A DNA stretch of 64,000 bases from Watersipora subatra (taxonomy: Eukaryota > Bryozoa > Gymnolaemata > Cheilostomatida > Watersiporidae). The stretch is taken from the NCBI RefSeq assembly GCF_963576615.1, contig NC_088708.1, positions 9,176,001 to 9,240,000 of the forward strand. The letters run 5' to 3'. Below are positions 35,469-48,234 of this stretch, piece after piece. Position numbers and translations under genes: made by a program. The first letter of the stretch is position 1. Every line of letters begins with the position of its first letter. The notes under the pieces are model-generated. The model had not been told where the DNA came from. It did no database searches and saw only the letters and a list, made by a program, of their open reading frames with translations.

Positions 35469-35792
35469 TCAAACTTATTTATTTCTACTCATTCTACTCA
35501 TTTTAAGCTTTCTTTTTATGTATACTTTGTATGGCTTCTACTTAACAACAAGAGTTTAATGAGAGATTTAATCACCTCGAGTGCTGAACAGTAGCGATGA
35601 CAAAGTTTCTAGGGTGGTCCATTTATATTTCACACCACTTTATACCATTGTTACACCTGATGAGTACAGACTTGCATGTTTCATGTTACATAGTCACACA
35701 TTGAGAGTTGACAGCGGCTAATAGATTGCTTTCTGGAAAGCAGGAATGCATGTACTGGTGCTCATTCAACCAATACATTTTACTGTTGAACA

Positions 35793-36345
35793 CAGGGATG
35801 TCAAACTTACTTGTACAAAGGGCGGAAGTTCAAAACGCACTGTAGGTCACACACTGTAGGTCACACAATGTAGGTCACACAATGTAGGTCATGGGCGAAT
35901 GAAAAAAAAATTATTGAGCACAATAAAACTAAATGCTTTTGGAACATAAATATGAATAAAAACATATAGAACTATTATTCTGAAACAGACTTAAACCTTA
36001 AATAAATTATATTTAATATTTTGCTCTCCTTAATAATATTTCCTGTTAAAAGTATATAGCATTGTCAGTAAACATATACTTAGTCTCCTATTGGTTATTA
36101 AAAACTCTGTTTTTAGAATCAACTTTTTTAACTTTGTAATATCTTTTAATAGCTAGACTTAATTAGTAAGAACAGTACCCGGCAAGGCAGTCGAAGAGTT
36201 GCATTGCGGAGTCTGTAGCCCAAATCCGGTATTGCTTCATATCGACGGGCCATGAATAATGATAATATAAAATGATCTTGCTGCCAGATATAATTATATA
36301 GTGGGCCGGATTTGGCCCCCAGGCTGTGAGTTTGACACATGCCTC
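35793..36345. mobile_element. Degenerate hAT-like non-autonomous DNA transposon
   Basis: The left end CAGGGATGTCAAAC and the right end, whose complement contains TGTCAAACTCACAGCC then GGGGGCCAAATCCGGCCC, match the CAGGGGTGTCAAACTC...GGGCC type of terminus known from hAT/Charlie-like elements. About 550 bp, no transposase. No clean 8-bp target duplication is visible, so it is old or its ends are eroded. It contains a 14-bp x 4 tandem repeat. Confidence 0.6.
35841..35890. repeat. 14-bp tandem repeat x 4
   Basis: Units TGTAGGTCACACAA inside the hAT-like element. Confidence 0.85.
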
Positions 36346-37635
36346 AAATATATTAATTAAGCTAAAATATATCATGTTGTTCCCTTATAATAATGTGTTT
36401 TAAGTTGCTTATATGCCACAGGTTATAACTGTTTGTTGAGCCAATAAAAACCTGTGAGCAATTCTAAACAAATCTCATTAATGTGAAACATCTCTAGAAC
36501 AAGAGATTCTCCCAGATTAGAATCTATACTTTTAAAGTAGAGTCTATACTTCTAAGCTAGAATCTATATTTCTACACTAGAATCCATCAACGAAATTCTA
36601 TCAAATAGTCGAAGCTTCTCATATCTTATGTGTGAGACTCATCTACACATATCAGAAACAAACAGACAATAGTTAGCTGACAAAATACTTGAAGTTTCGT
36701 TGTATAAATCATAAAAGGGAACTCTTCTCTGAATCTTTTTATTCAACTTTTGTACCACAATTCCCACAACAGCCAAGAAAGCTTTTAGCACCAGTCAGCA
36801 GCAAAAGAGACAAATTTAACTTGCCACTGAAGCCTCTGCATCAATCATATCTACAAGTAAGCCCGTAAAGCAATACATGGCAGCCTATGATTTAGCAATG
36901 AGTAAAATCAGTAAGGGTGGCATTCTAGACTGATCCGCCTGTCCCCCATTATAAACGAGTAACTGGCCTTTGTTGGAGAGATTATAGAACGGTAAGCAAA
37001 CTTGCGTGTGGTCATGAATATCTTCAATGCTTACCAGAAGCAAAAGATAAATTTACACAGCTCATTACTGATCCATCATTCAGTCACTATGACATGATTT
37101 CTGGACGAATATAAAGCCTAGTAATTCACGGAGAAGCAAGCTCCTCTGTTTACCAGTCGACGCTTACACTCCGCTGCTCGCTAGCCCATCGGCTACCGAT
37201 ACGCTGCCTCTCTACAACTGATTGGTCTAACAACTTTTTTGGACAGCTGTGATTTAAATTTAGTCTAAGAACTACTTGGTTTTTCAGCGTTGCTGTACTC
37301 AAAAGTGTCTAGTAAATGTTTATTCTTCTGCATCGAGTATTATTATTATTATCATTACTGTTGGCAGCTGCTTCTGCAAAAATAAATTTAAAGTAAGTTA
37401 AGAAACAAAGTTATAAGAAACAAAGCAGCTTATGGAATACATGCGAGTAAGAAGTAGGTTACAACACTATATTTGGTAGCGATAAAAAGAATATGTAACA
37501 CTCATACACGGTGAAGATAAGGCAACATTTACAGCTAGACATCACAGGAGTAATGTACTTATATACAACAGCAATTCATTCCTTGTTCTGAAAGTGGAAT
37601 AATCAAACTCATCCGCTACAAAAGTTAAGAGGAAC

Positions 37636-37663
37636 GTATATATATATATATATATATATATAT
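37636..37663. repeat. TA dinucleotide microsatellite
   Basis: Uninterrupted TA repeats of about 14 units. Confidence 0.9.
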
Positions 37664-39060
37664 CTGCCGATTTACTCTGCAGTATGAGATTTCAGGAAGC
37701 ATATCTTAATCTGAAAATTATGCGTGTCTGATAGCAAAACAGAGAACAAAATGTTATAGGTTTATAGGTCAATGAACTGAGTAGATCCTTAGTGTTTCAT
37801 AACAAGCCAATTAACTCACCGATGTTTAAGGATAATTATTGTAAAAAAATTAGTACATAACAGAACTTATTGCCACGTGTTTTAAAAACTTCTAAAAGTA
37901 ACTGATTTTTTAGCAAAGCAACAATTTTTGATAGTGCAGGGGTTAATGCCCTGTTAGGAGAATTTATAGTATACTTTTATATATATATATATTTTTATTA
38001 GGCAGTTAATAATTGTTTTACTGAGAAAATGTTTTACATAATGGTAAATACATGGTACCAAATTATGGTACCATGCAAAAAATAAACAGAAATTTATTGC
38101 GGCGCGGTGTCATAAACACAAAACAATAACATATGCAATAAATGATACACCGAAATTTTTCAAAATTTTCTTGCAAAAAAATTGAATCATACATTTATTG
38201 CATAATAATTCAAGTAAACCAAATTAATGCTAAAACTTGTAAAAATATTTGACAAAATTTTTCTGTGATATAATAACCACCATTATACCGGTAACATATA
38301 TGAAATGACAAAACAAAGGTAGATAATTCCGTTGCTTTATTTGAAATGCGAGAGCCAGAATGACTCTAAATTCTTCAATTATTTAAATAACGAGGTTGAG
38401 TAAATTTCTCAAATGAAAACAGCATCATGTTTGCGTAGAGTCTTATCTTTAACAGAAGACTGCGAGACGCAGCAGTCAACTTGGATATCAAAATGGCTGC
38501 ACTCAGCCACAACATTTGGTCCACTTGTAAAAATATTAATGCTAAGCGAGTCTTGCCCTTTGATCCACTATCTATGTGAACAATGTGCAGCTGATGTTCC
38601 TTTTATTGGTGTAACCTTTCAAATACATCAACATACGAGATCTTTTATTCAGTCTCGCAAACGATGCTGAGTGATACTCAGGTAAACGAGGAATTCACAT
38701 GTGGGTGCAATCTCTAGGTTTTATCAATCTATACTTTATCCGGTTCATTCACAAACTACCAATCAGAATGCAGCAATATTATACTATTCCTCTAAGCAGG
38801 CCCGTGAATAATAATCTCTTGCTGAGTCAGAAAAAAGGGAGACTCACACCGCGCGTACAGTTTAGAGTTGCAAGAACGAAACATGCCGTAAAAGTACCAG
38901 TAGAGAGATAACTATAGAACTAACCTTCAATTGAGACAGTTTTACCGTGAACTGCGATGCTCTGAAATGTTTTACTAGTGAAATCCTATATACAGAGTAA
39001 ACTACCTATCAGTACGTGAGCCCATCTGGTTGTTTTATCCGTTGATTATCAGGAGACGAA

Positions 39061-42000
39061 ATGCATTGGCTGAGGATGTTGCTACTAGCAGCATGCACTG
39101 CCGTGACTTACACTCGAGCTGCTTGGTAAGTGAACTTTTTTAGTATGAGACCGTGTGAGTATTATTTCAATTTTTTTCAATAATCTGTATACAGTCTTGA
39201 GCAAAAAAGAATCTTATTGTGGTTTGCAATAAATAAACACATAATTATTGCAAACCACATTTGCTGTGTTGAAAACATCTTTGTTCGATGCAAACATAGA
39301 TGATGTAATTTAAATACAACAAAGCGAATAATTAGAAAGAAAGAAAGTGCGCTCACTGTAATTGTAAGTTGGAGAAACTTTTTCTAACAAAAAACAACAA
39401 AAATTTAGAATAAATTTTAGTTGAGGCAATTCATTTATCTAAGTTGCTGTTTATTGCGCATATTAAAATCAGTAAATTAATTTAAATGTGTAAAATTTGA
39501 AAACCTTTTTAATAATAATGTGTAAATGAGACTAGTGATAATCCATTATTAATCCTAATACATATTCATATTTCTTTGGGAGCAAGATGGAGCTGGTATC
39601 AATGTCAGGTTTAATATTCGACGGCTTGCAACAAGCTAAATATCTTGCAGTTTACTAGATGTTAAAATTTTGGTCTTCTATTTCAAATCTGTGAATGTGT
39701 GTCTTTATCTGAGCTTTTGCAATGAGCTCTTCTCACTAGTTCTAAACCATGGTTGATAAATCTCTCATTTTTTAGGTCTGTAAACAACTTGATGACGGGT
39801 CACAAGGTAAGAGACACCTGTGGGAAAATGAAATAGTCAGACAGTTTAACTAGCCTCGTCTTAAACCGACTAGCTTTATCTATTTTCAAATCTTCATAAT
39901 TCATCAGTTTGGGTTTCTTCTTTGTAACACGTGGTTAGGGAATTGATATCCTCCGTACATCTAAAGAAAGGAAATATATGTGCCTCTGGCAACTTTTACG
40001 GGAAGTCTTAAGATTTTCATATTCTATCACTATTTTCCCTTTCATAGCATTGATTGCAGGCGTAATTATACTATCACATTGCGAGTGGCCGGGCAGATCA
40101 CCTGTCTCTGCTAGCCATTTTTTAGTCGCAACGATTGTCTATGTCTGAGGTAGTTTAATCGTGATGGCTCAATGAGTTGCTGCCCTGCTGAGACCTTGAG
40201 TTTTTACTCTCATCTCTTTGATATGAGTTATATAAATAGCTGGGTTGTAGTGACTCATGTTTTGCGGTCGTAGATTATTTGGGATGTCGCTAAGGAAGCT
40301 GGATACGGGCATAGCCCGGAGAACCTTATTAAGTATTGCTCAACCGCTACAAGTGGCACTCGACTCCAAACTAGCCCATAACCAAGGAATCATTGATTTT
40401 ATCCCAGAGTATATAAGCCCAATTATTAACTGTGTCAGCTGCCATGTCAATTCCTGTCCAAACAGAATTATATCGTTTACACACCGTTTGCAGTCGACTT
40501 CAATCAGTCGTGACAGCATCTATTGGACATCTCAAAATATAGTACTGTAAATAACGGATTAAAATTCCGCTCAATCACGCATCAATAGGATTAAATTCTC
40601 GCGTATCAATAATTCCATTATACAGTTTTAATTTGTTGGTTTAATTTTGCAATTTTAAAGCAAATGCGGCTCACTGACTCTTAACCACTCTAGCTCGTAT
40701 CAAAATGAAAGTGCGAGTGCTTTGTTAGTATCCAAGGCTAAGAGGGTAGGACCAAATGGGAGGTAGATACTAAGGCTAATATTGAAGGCTAAGAGAGTAG
40801 GACCATAAGGGGAGGTAGATCTTAAGGCTAATATTGAAGGCTAAGGGAGTAGGTAGATCAAGACCATAAGGGGAGGTAGATCTTAAGGTTAATATCCAAG
40901 GCTAAGGGGGTAGGTAAATCAAGACCATAAGGGGAGGTAGATCTTAAGGTTAATATCCAAGGCTAAGGGAGTAGGACCATAAGGGGAGGTAGATCTTAAG
41001 GCTAATATTGAAGGCTAAGGGAGTAGGTAGATCAAGACCATAAGGGGAGGTAGATGTTAAGGTTAATATCCAAGGCTAAAAGGGTAGGTAGATCAAGACC
41101 ATAAGGGGAGGTAGATCTTAAGGTTAATATCCAAGGCTAATAGGGTAGGTAGATCAAGACCATAAGGAGAGGTAGATCTTAAGGTTAATATCCAAGGCTA
41201 ATAGGGTAGGTAGATCAAGACCATAAGGAGAGGTAGATCTTAAGGTTAATATCCAAGGCTAATAGGGTAGGTAGATCAAGACCATAAGGGGAGGTAGATC
41301 TTAAGGTTAATATCCAAGGCTAAGTGGGTAGGTAGATCAAGACCATAAGGGGAGGTAGATCTTAAGGTTAATATCCAAGGCTAAGTGTTTAGGTAGATCA
41401 AGACCATAAGGGGAGGTAGATCTTAAGGCTAATATTGAAGGCTAAGGGAGTAGGTAGATCAAGACCATAAGGGGAGGTAGATCTTAAGGTTAATATCCAA
41501 GGCTAAGTGGGTAGGTAGATCAAGACCATAAGGAGAGGTAGATCTTAAGGTTAATATCCAAGGCTAAGGGGGTAGGTAGATCAAGACCATGAGGAGAGGT
41601 AGATCTTAAGGTTAATATCCAAGGCTAAGTGGGTAGGTAGATCAAGACCATAAGGGGAGGTAGATCTTAAGGTTAATATCCAAGGCTAATAGGGTAGGTA
41701 GATCAAGACCATAAGGGGAGGTAGATCTTAAGGTTAATATCCAAGGCTAAAAGGGTAGGTAGATCAAGACCATAAGGGGAGGTAGATCTTAAGGTTAATA
41801 TCCAAGGCTAAGTGGGTAGGTAGATCAAGACCATAAGGGGAGGTAGATCTTAAGGTTAATATCCAAGGCTAATAGGGTAGGTAGATCAAGACCATAAGGG
41901 GAGGTAGATCTTAAGGTTAATATCCAAGGCTAAGTGGGTAGGTAGATCAAGACCATAAGGGGAGGTAGATCTTAAGGTTAATATCCAAGGCTAATAGGGT

Positions 42001-45000
42001 AGGTAGATCAAGACCATAAGGGGAGGTAGATCTTAAGGTTAATATCCAAGGCTAAAAGGGTAGGTAGATCAAGACCATAAGGGGAGGTAGATCTTAAGGT
42101 TAATATCCAAGGCTAAGTGGGTAGGTAGATCAAGACCATGAGGGGAGGTAGATCTTAAGGCTAATATTGAAGGCTAAGGGAGTAGTTAGATCAAGACCAT
42201 AAGGGGAGGTAGATCTTAAGGTTAATATCCAAGGCTAAGTGGGTAGGTAGATCAAGACCATAAGGGGAGGTAGATCTTAAGGTTAATATCCAAGGCTAAT
42301 AGGGTAGGTAGATCAAGACCATAAGGGGAGGTAGATCTTAAGGTTAATATCCAAGGCTAAAAGGGTAGGTAGATCAAGACCATAAGGAGAGGTAGATCTT
42401 AAGGTTAATATCCAAGGCTAAGTGGGTAGGTAGATCAAGACCATGAGGGGAGGTAGATGTTAAGGTTAATATCCAAGGCTAAGAGGGTAGGTAGATCAAG
42501 ATCATAAGGGGAGGTAGATCAAGCAATACAAATGATACGTTACTTTATAAAGAAGATGACTAGTGATTGGCCCACTGATTCTCAGACATTGTCTCAGGCA
42601 GTTACTCATAAAGCTGCTCTTAATTCAGGTTGCTATTAAAGAGATTACTAAATAACACTTTGTTTATGTTACAGAACCTTTTCATGCATAATACATTTGT
42701 AATTTTAGCTAGAAAGCATGCAGCATGCTAGTAATGAACTCTGTTGGATGGAGCGATAAGCTGATCCTCTACCATAGAATATCTACCTTAGCTAGTTTCC
42801 TATTTTATCCAGCAACTCGGCGTTTTAAAATGAAATAATATTGATATTAGAATTGAACAGTATAAAAATATAATTGGATAGTTAAACATGAACAAGTGAA
42901 CTTAGGCATATATCTGAGATATTGCCATTACATGTCAACTAGGACAACAGACCACATGGCTTGCTCGCTGATCGTACAGGTACAACCAATGCAGTCAGAG
43001 AACATGACACTTTTCCCAGTGGTTTTCATATCGTCCTTTCAGGCACTTGGTTTGTTCTCAGAGAGCGCAGCCTATGGAAGAATGCTGGCCATAGAGGAAT
43101 GTCGGCATCAGTTCACATGGGACAGATGGAATTGTCCACACTCGTCTGTATCACTTTTTAATGAGAATGGTTTTCCAACAGGTCAGTGAAATGGTAGCCA
43201 AGAAGTAGCCGCTTCAACTATGACAGTATAAAATTTAATAGTCACAATGCTAATGTGACTATTGCTTTGCTAGTACATAAGAGGCATTTTTACAGCTTTG
43301 CGTACCAAGGAACAGTTACATTACCCAAGAGCAAGATAGTAATGTATATGCATTGTACAGCTATTCTACAAACAATGAAGGTTTGATGTTCAGAGAAAGT
43401 CAATGAAAAGGGCATTATTCTCTGTTATCATGCGAAGCGAGCTGTAATGAGGAACTCCATTCTACCAGCGACAGCCTAAAACATCTTTCTTTTAACAAGA
43501 GTGCACGAGGAAGTGTTCATTAACAATGCATAAGCTTCTAGCTTTATTTGATGGTGTAAGATGTTCTAGAATTCACCAGCTCTCTTCGTTTTAAGTTTCT
43601 GATATAACTGAGATTCTGCCATGTGAAACCACTTCACCTCCACTTGCACTCTTCGATAACCTACCGGCAGCATTGATGTCGGAGTGTAGGCTAATAGATA
43701 CTGCTACATTGTCTAATGAACGTGAGATTTTATACATAATCAAGAGTGGACTGCTTAAAAAGTATATAACCATGCTTTATGTAATGTATAATTTTGTATT
43801 CTGCGAATGTCACAACTTTTCATGCTAATTTTTCTGCTGATGAAGATTGTTCCATTCAAAATTTTGTTTGAAGTTTCATTTAAACACAAAAAAGATATTT
43901 TTTATCAATTTAGAACAAAACATACGTTGTTTCCGCACTTAATTAAGAAGTTGTTACAAGTTGATTAATATTTCATAACTAGAATGTTACGCTGGAATTC
44001 AGGAAATCAACAGTGGGAAAGCAACCATATGTGCCAGGAAGTGTTACAATGGTTTTATCTTCTCCCATTTCAAAAGTATTCTGGAAAAAACTGTCAACTG
44101 CCTGATCATGCATGGCAATCTCAGGCTGTCTTTGTTGAAAATTCTCTGCCACCATTTTTGCAACAGACACAAAATGAAAAGTCACAGAAAACATCACAAA
44201 TGAAAATGTACAGTTGAGTACCATACCTAGTTGCACTATCATATACATATGATGGAGGCTTCATCCTCATTGCATGTTAGCCAGCAAAATGGTCAATCTC
44301 TCATACCGTGTTATGTGATTACAGCAACCAAAGAAGTTGCCTTCCTTAACTCTATCACATCAGCAGGGATCATGTATGCGCTGACACTCAACTGCAGCAT
44401 GGGCCACTTCCAGGGTTGCAGTTGCGACAACACAAAAAGCGGGTCACATGGTAAGAACAGACATTTTACCTTGGGTTAGGCATTTTATTATACAAAGGTT
44501 ACCATAATCACTATATCATAGGTGTGAGTCACAAAAAAGATCTAGCAATGAGATGTAATAAACGATCTCTACTAATACCTATTTTAAAAGCATCTTAGAG
44601 CAGGTAAACTGGAGTAGCATCTTAGAGCAGGTAAACTGGAGTAGCATCTTAGAGCAGGTAAACTGGAGTAGCATCTTAGAGCAGGTAAACTAGAGGAGCA
44701 TCTTAGAGCAAGTAAACTGGAGTAGCATCTTAGAGCAGGTAAACTGGAGTAGCATCTTAGAGCAGGTAAACTAGAGTAGCATCTTAGAGCAGGTAAACTA
44801 GAGTAGCATCTTAGAGCAGGTAAACTGGAGTAGCATCTTAGAACAGGTAAACTGAAGTAGCATCTTAGAGCAGGTAAACTGGAGTAGCATCTTAGAGCAG
44901 GTGAACTAGAGTAGTATCTTAGAACAGATAAACTAGAGTAGCATCTTAGAGCAGGTAAACTAGAGTAGCATCTTAGAGCAGGTAAACTAGAGTAGCATCT

Positions 45001-47334
45001 TAGAGCAGGTAAACTGGAGTAGCATCTTAGAGCAGGTAAACTAGAGTAGCATCTTAAAGCAGGTAAACTAGAGTAGCATCTTAGAGCAGGTGAACTGGAG
45101 TAGCATCTTAGAACAGGTAAACTAGAGTAGCATCTTAGAGCAGGTAAACTAGAGTAGCATCTTAGAGCAGGTAAACTAGAGTAGCATCTTAGAGCAGGTA
45201 AACTAGAGTAGCATCTTAGAGCAGGTAAACTAGAGTAGCATCTTAGAGCAGGTAAACTGGAGTAGCATCTTAGAGCAGGTAAACTGGAGTAGCATCTTAG
45301 AGCAGGTGAGCTGGAGTAGCATCTTAGAGCAGGTAAACTAGAGTAGCATCTTAGAGCAGGTAAACTAGAGTAGCATCTTAGAGCAGGTAAACTGGAGTAG
45401 CATCTTAGAGCAGGTAAACTGGAGTAGCATCTTAGAGCAGGTAAACTGGAGTAGCATCTTAGAGCAGGTGAACTGGAGTAGCATCTTAAAACAGGTAAAC
45501 TAGAGTAGCATCTTAGAGCAGGTAAACTAGAGTAGCATCTTAGAGCGGGAAAACGGGAGTGCTGTATGGGTATTCAAAAGACCTTCCTCAAAACCTAGGT
45601 TCTTCAGTATATGATTACACGGTTATAAAGTAAGTACTGATGCCAGTTTAATAGTCCTACATGAAAACTTTTTCATGTTGATTAACGAGTTTAAGAATTT
45701 TTTGATTGCCTACTTTTGTGTTTACACAAAGATCATATATCTCACAACAATATTCAAACCTGTCTCAAATCACAGAGTTTTGAGTCTAATAGCTAAGCTT
45801 TTTCTTTGAAGTCAATTAAATATATTGTAACCAAGTTCGGGTTGTTTAGTAGTACAATTTGAGATCTCTTTAACATAGGTAACTGTCTGAAATATTGGTT
45901 AAATTACTAGATTGTCTTGTATATTAGAATGTTTATGACTGACCCTGTCAAAGACTGTCCGATTCCATTACCCAATCTTGTAGCCATCTGTTTTATAAAA
46001 TACAGCCCTGTATGTATTTGTTAAGACTTATGTGGGATCATAAGGATTTTGCATCGTTATGTGACCTAAAACTTTTAGCCATGCATTTTAGAAAAACATG
46101 CTTAAGTCCACATAATTTAAACCGAGCAGTGTTGCACTCAAGACTATATAGCTTATATAATAAAACAAATTTGCATTACCTATCCATATAATGTAATTTC
46201 ATGGTTTCTGACAACCCACTTTATGGATAGTAACCATCTACGGCTGGTGTACGCTGAAGTGAGCTCATGCAGAGGCCAAATGTTGTAGGTAAGGACTGGG
46301 AATGGGGAGGCTGCAGTGACAATATCGGCTTTGGCGAGAGAATTTCCAAAGAATATATAGATGAACTTGAGACGGCTGAAGATGAAAGAGCCATAGTGAA
46401 CCTACACAACAACGAGGCTGGCAGGAGGGTTCGTTTACTCTGTTATTACATAGAGCTAATTTGTAGCAGACAAGCGTGTAATTGATCTAGACCAGAGTAG
46501 AAATGCCAAACATATAATTGTAGAAAACCTACAAGTGGCCAGAAAGCAACAAATCATTTGTCGTCTTAAGGCTTTTTCAACATTGCGTCGAACCACCTTA
46601 CGCGAGTAAACAATAATTGAACACGCGTTTGATACATCATGTTGTATATCATAAGGCGCTATATGAATATATCCTAGGATATTATCTGAATGATTATTAT
46701 ATTTCTACAGAAGATTATGTTAATATTACAAAAAGTGCATGTCACTATTAAAATATTCGATGTTATGTGCCACTGCTGAGCTCACAGACTAGGACCGTTA
46801 TGAAATATAAGATTTGTGTAATTTCAGGCAATAAAAAGAACTCTTATGCTATCCTGTAAATGCCACGGTGTCTCAGGTAGCTGCAGTATCCGCACATGCT
46901 GGAAAGAACTGCCAGAATTCAGAGCCATTGGAGACCATTTAAAAAAGAAATACCTCCGTGCCGTGATGGTAGATGCTCAGAATGGACAGCTTCGCAAAGG
47001 CAACAGCGCTCAAAGACGAGATGAAAGAGACATTCTTCAGATATCTAAACAGCACTTGGTCTATCTCGAAGCATCTCCTGATTTTTGCAAACGTTCACGT
47101 TACGGCGGACTAGGGACAATAGGAAGGTCTTGCTCTAAGCCCGAAGTGCGCACAGCTGATAATCGATGGGAAGCGAAATCTTGTAACAGACTTTGTAAAA
47201 GCTGTGGATTAAAAGTAAAAAGTATTACGGCGACAGAAACAACGACGTGCAACTGTCGTTTCCAGTGGTGTTGTCAAGTTGTATGTGACACTTGTACAAA
47301 CGTTGTAAACAGATTGATGTGTGTCGAAAGGTAG
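39061..47334 (+). CDS. WNT8: Wnt8-like secreted signalling ligand
   Basis: Secreted lipid-modified ligand for Frizzled/LRP receptors. Six exons in consistent phase: 39061-39125, 39776-39806, 43043-43181, 44325-44450, 46289-46428 and 46828-47334, giving about 335 aa, close to vertebrate Wnt8 (about 350). Exon 1 is the signal peptide (MHWLRMLLLAACTAVTYTRA). Exon 3 has EECRHQFTWDRWNCP; exon 4 has ITSAGIMYALTLNCSMGHF; exon 5 has WEWGGCSDNIGFGERIS and IVNLHNNEAGR. Exon 6 has CKCHGVSGSCSIRTCW with the Ser that Porcupine acylates, then the C-terminal cysteine-rich part with CNCRFQWCC. I count 22 cysteines after the signal peptide, normal for a Wnt. It resembles Wnt8 more than other classes through the exon 4-5 words and the absence of longer insertions. 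Introns 2 and 4 carry large minisatellites. The gene looks whole. Confidence 0.93.
39218..39259. repeat. 15-bp inverted repeat in Wnt8 intron 1
   Basis: TGTGGTTTGCAATAA and its exact reverse complement are separated by 12 bp. It may be a small fold-back element. Confidence 0.8.
40729..42521. repeat. 61-bp minisatellite, about 29 copies
   Basis: The unit combines AAGGTTAATATCCAAGGCTA, a variable GTGGG/TAGGG/AAGGG word, GTAGGTAGATCAAGACCATA and AGGGGAGGTAGATCTT. The first three or so units are shorter and more diverged. An alternate unit type (GCTAATATTGAAGGCTAAGG) recurs at intervals. It lies in Wnt8 intron 2. Confidence 0.97.
44589..45561. repeat. 27-bp minisatellite, about 36 copies
   Basis: The unit is made of GAGCAGGTAAACT, (G/A)GAGTAG and CATCTTA, in Wnt8 intron 4 starting about 140 bp after the exon 4 donor. 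Each unit contains CAGGTAAACT on the sense strand, close to the major 5' splice-site consensus. Confidence 0.97.
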
Positions 47335-48228
47335 ATGTTTACTTACTATGACTATGCAGCCGACCACAAGACTAATTTACCAAAGAAAAGAAATATGGAA
47401 TATGTTCTCACAAATATGCCCTTGTATCTAAAATATTTTAGTGAAGATTTTATATACGAGGGAATCCAAGTGTATCACCCTAGTTGTGACAACATTCCTG
47501 ACATACTCATATACAATATGTTTTTGGCTCTATTATCCAGAAGCATTGTAGCAAGTTTCGTTGTTTTCTAGATCACTCCATGAATTGCATTTATTGTCAA
47601 TACCATACTTGTTTTGTTATTTAGCCCAAAGTCCATTAGCGGACACACCATGACAATGGAACACACCATAGAGCGACTCCATCCAGGTGTGGTCTAGATC
47701 CTGTTTTACCTTAAAACTACCGTCTCAAAGAACATATAAAGTTTTTTGTATGCATATCTACATGATTTACTAAAGGAAACCTGTAGAGGCCATTTGAGCA
47801 GTGAAGGAAGGGCATATCTACCCACTAATCGTGGTTAACCAAGTCTTATGGAAAAAAAAATTGAAGTACACTTTTAAATTGTATATACATGTACTAAACA
47901 AATCGACAAGGTGGCTAAAATTTAAAATTGCCTGGCAAACGTTTTCTCTCAACCACAGTAACTGAATGACTGTAAGAAAGACTTTATTAAGAAGAATTGG
48001 TGCTTGTTCATACATGAATAGACACAAATTGTAGGCACGATGATCCCATGTTGAAGTGAGCAATTAGGATGAGACTTCTGTACCAATTAGTATTATTGTA
48101 TAAACTGGTTCTTATACTCAATAACCTGACTAGACTACATCCAAATTCAATATTTTTCCAATTTTCAAGACTGTGGAAATGAAACTATATTCATAAGTTG
48201 TCAGCCCGTAATACTTCCGGTGACATTC

Positions 48229-48234
48229 AATAAA
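48229..48234 (+). other. Candidate poly(A) signal of Wnt8
   Basis: AATAAA, about 900 bp after the stop codon. No better candidate was noticed closer to it. Confidence 0.35.

Larger units (their letters stand above)
34253..39060. other. Intergenic region, aminopeptidase to Wnt8
   Basis: About 4.8 kb holding the aminopeptidase 3' UTR, a perfect palindrome, an hAT-like remnant, a TA microsatellite and the Wnt8 promoter region. Two open frames at 38413-38670 and 38699-38911 resemble nothing known. A TATA-like CTATATAC at about 38988 lies some 70 bp before the Wnt8 start codon. Confidence 0.6.

Noticed and set aside
38413-38911. Two short plus-strand frames before Wnt8
   Set aside because: No similarity or splice signals to join them to Wnt8. 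Likely chance frames in the promoter region.
47335-47571. A 78-codon frame directly after the Wnt8 stop
   Set aside because: It is in the probable 3' UTR, with no family resemblance and no in-frame continuation needed, since the Wnt ends normally after its last cysteine.
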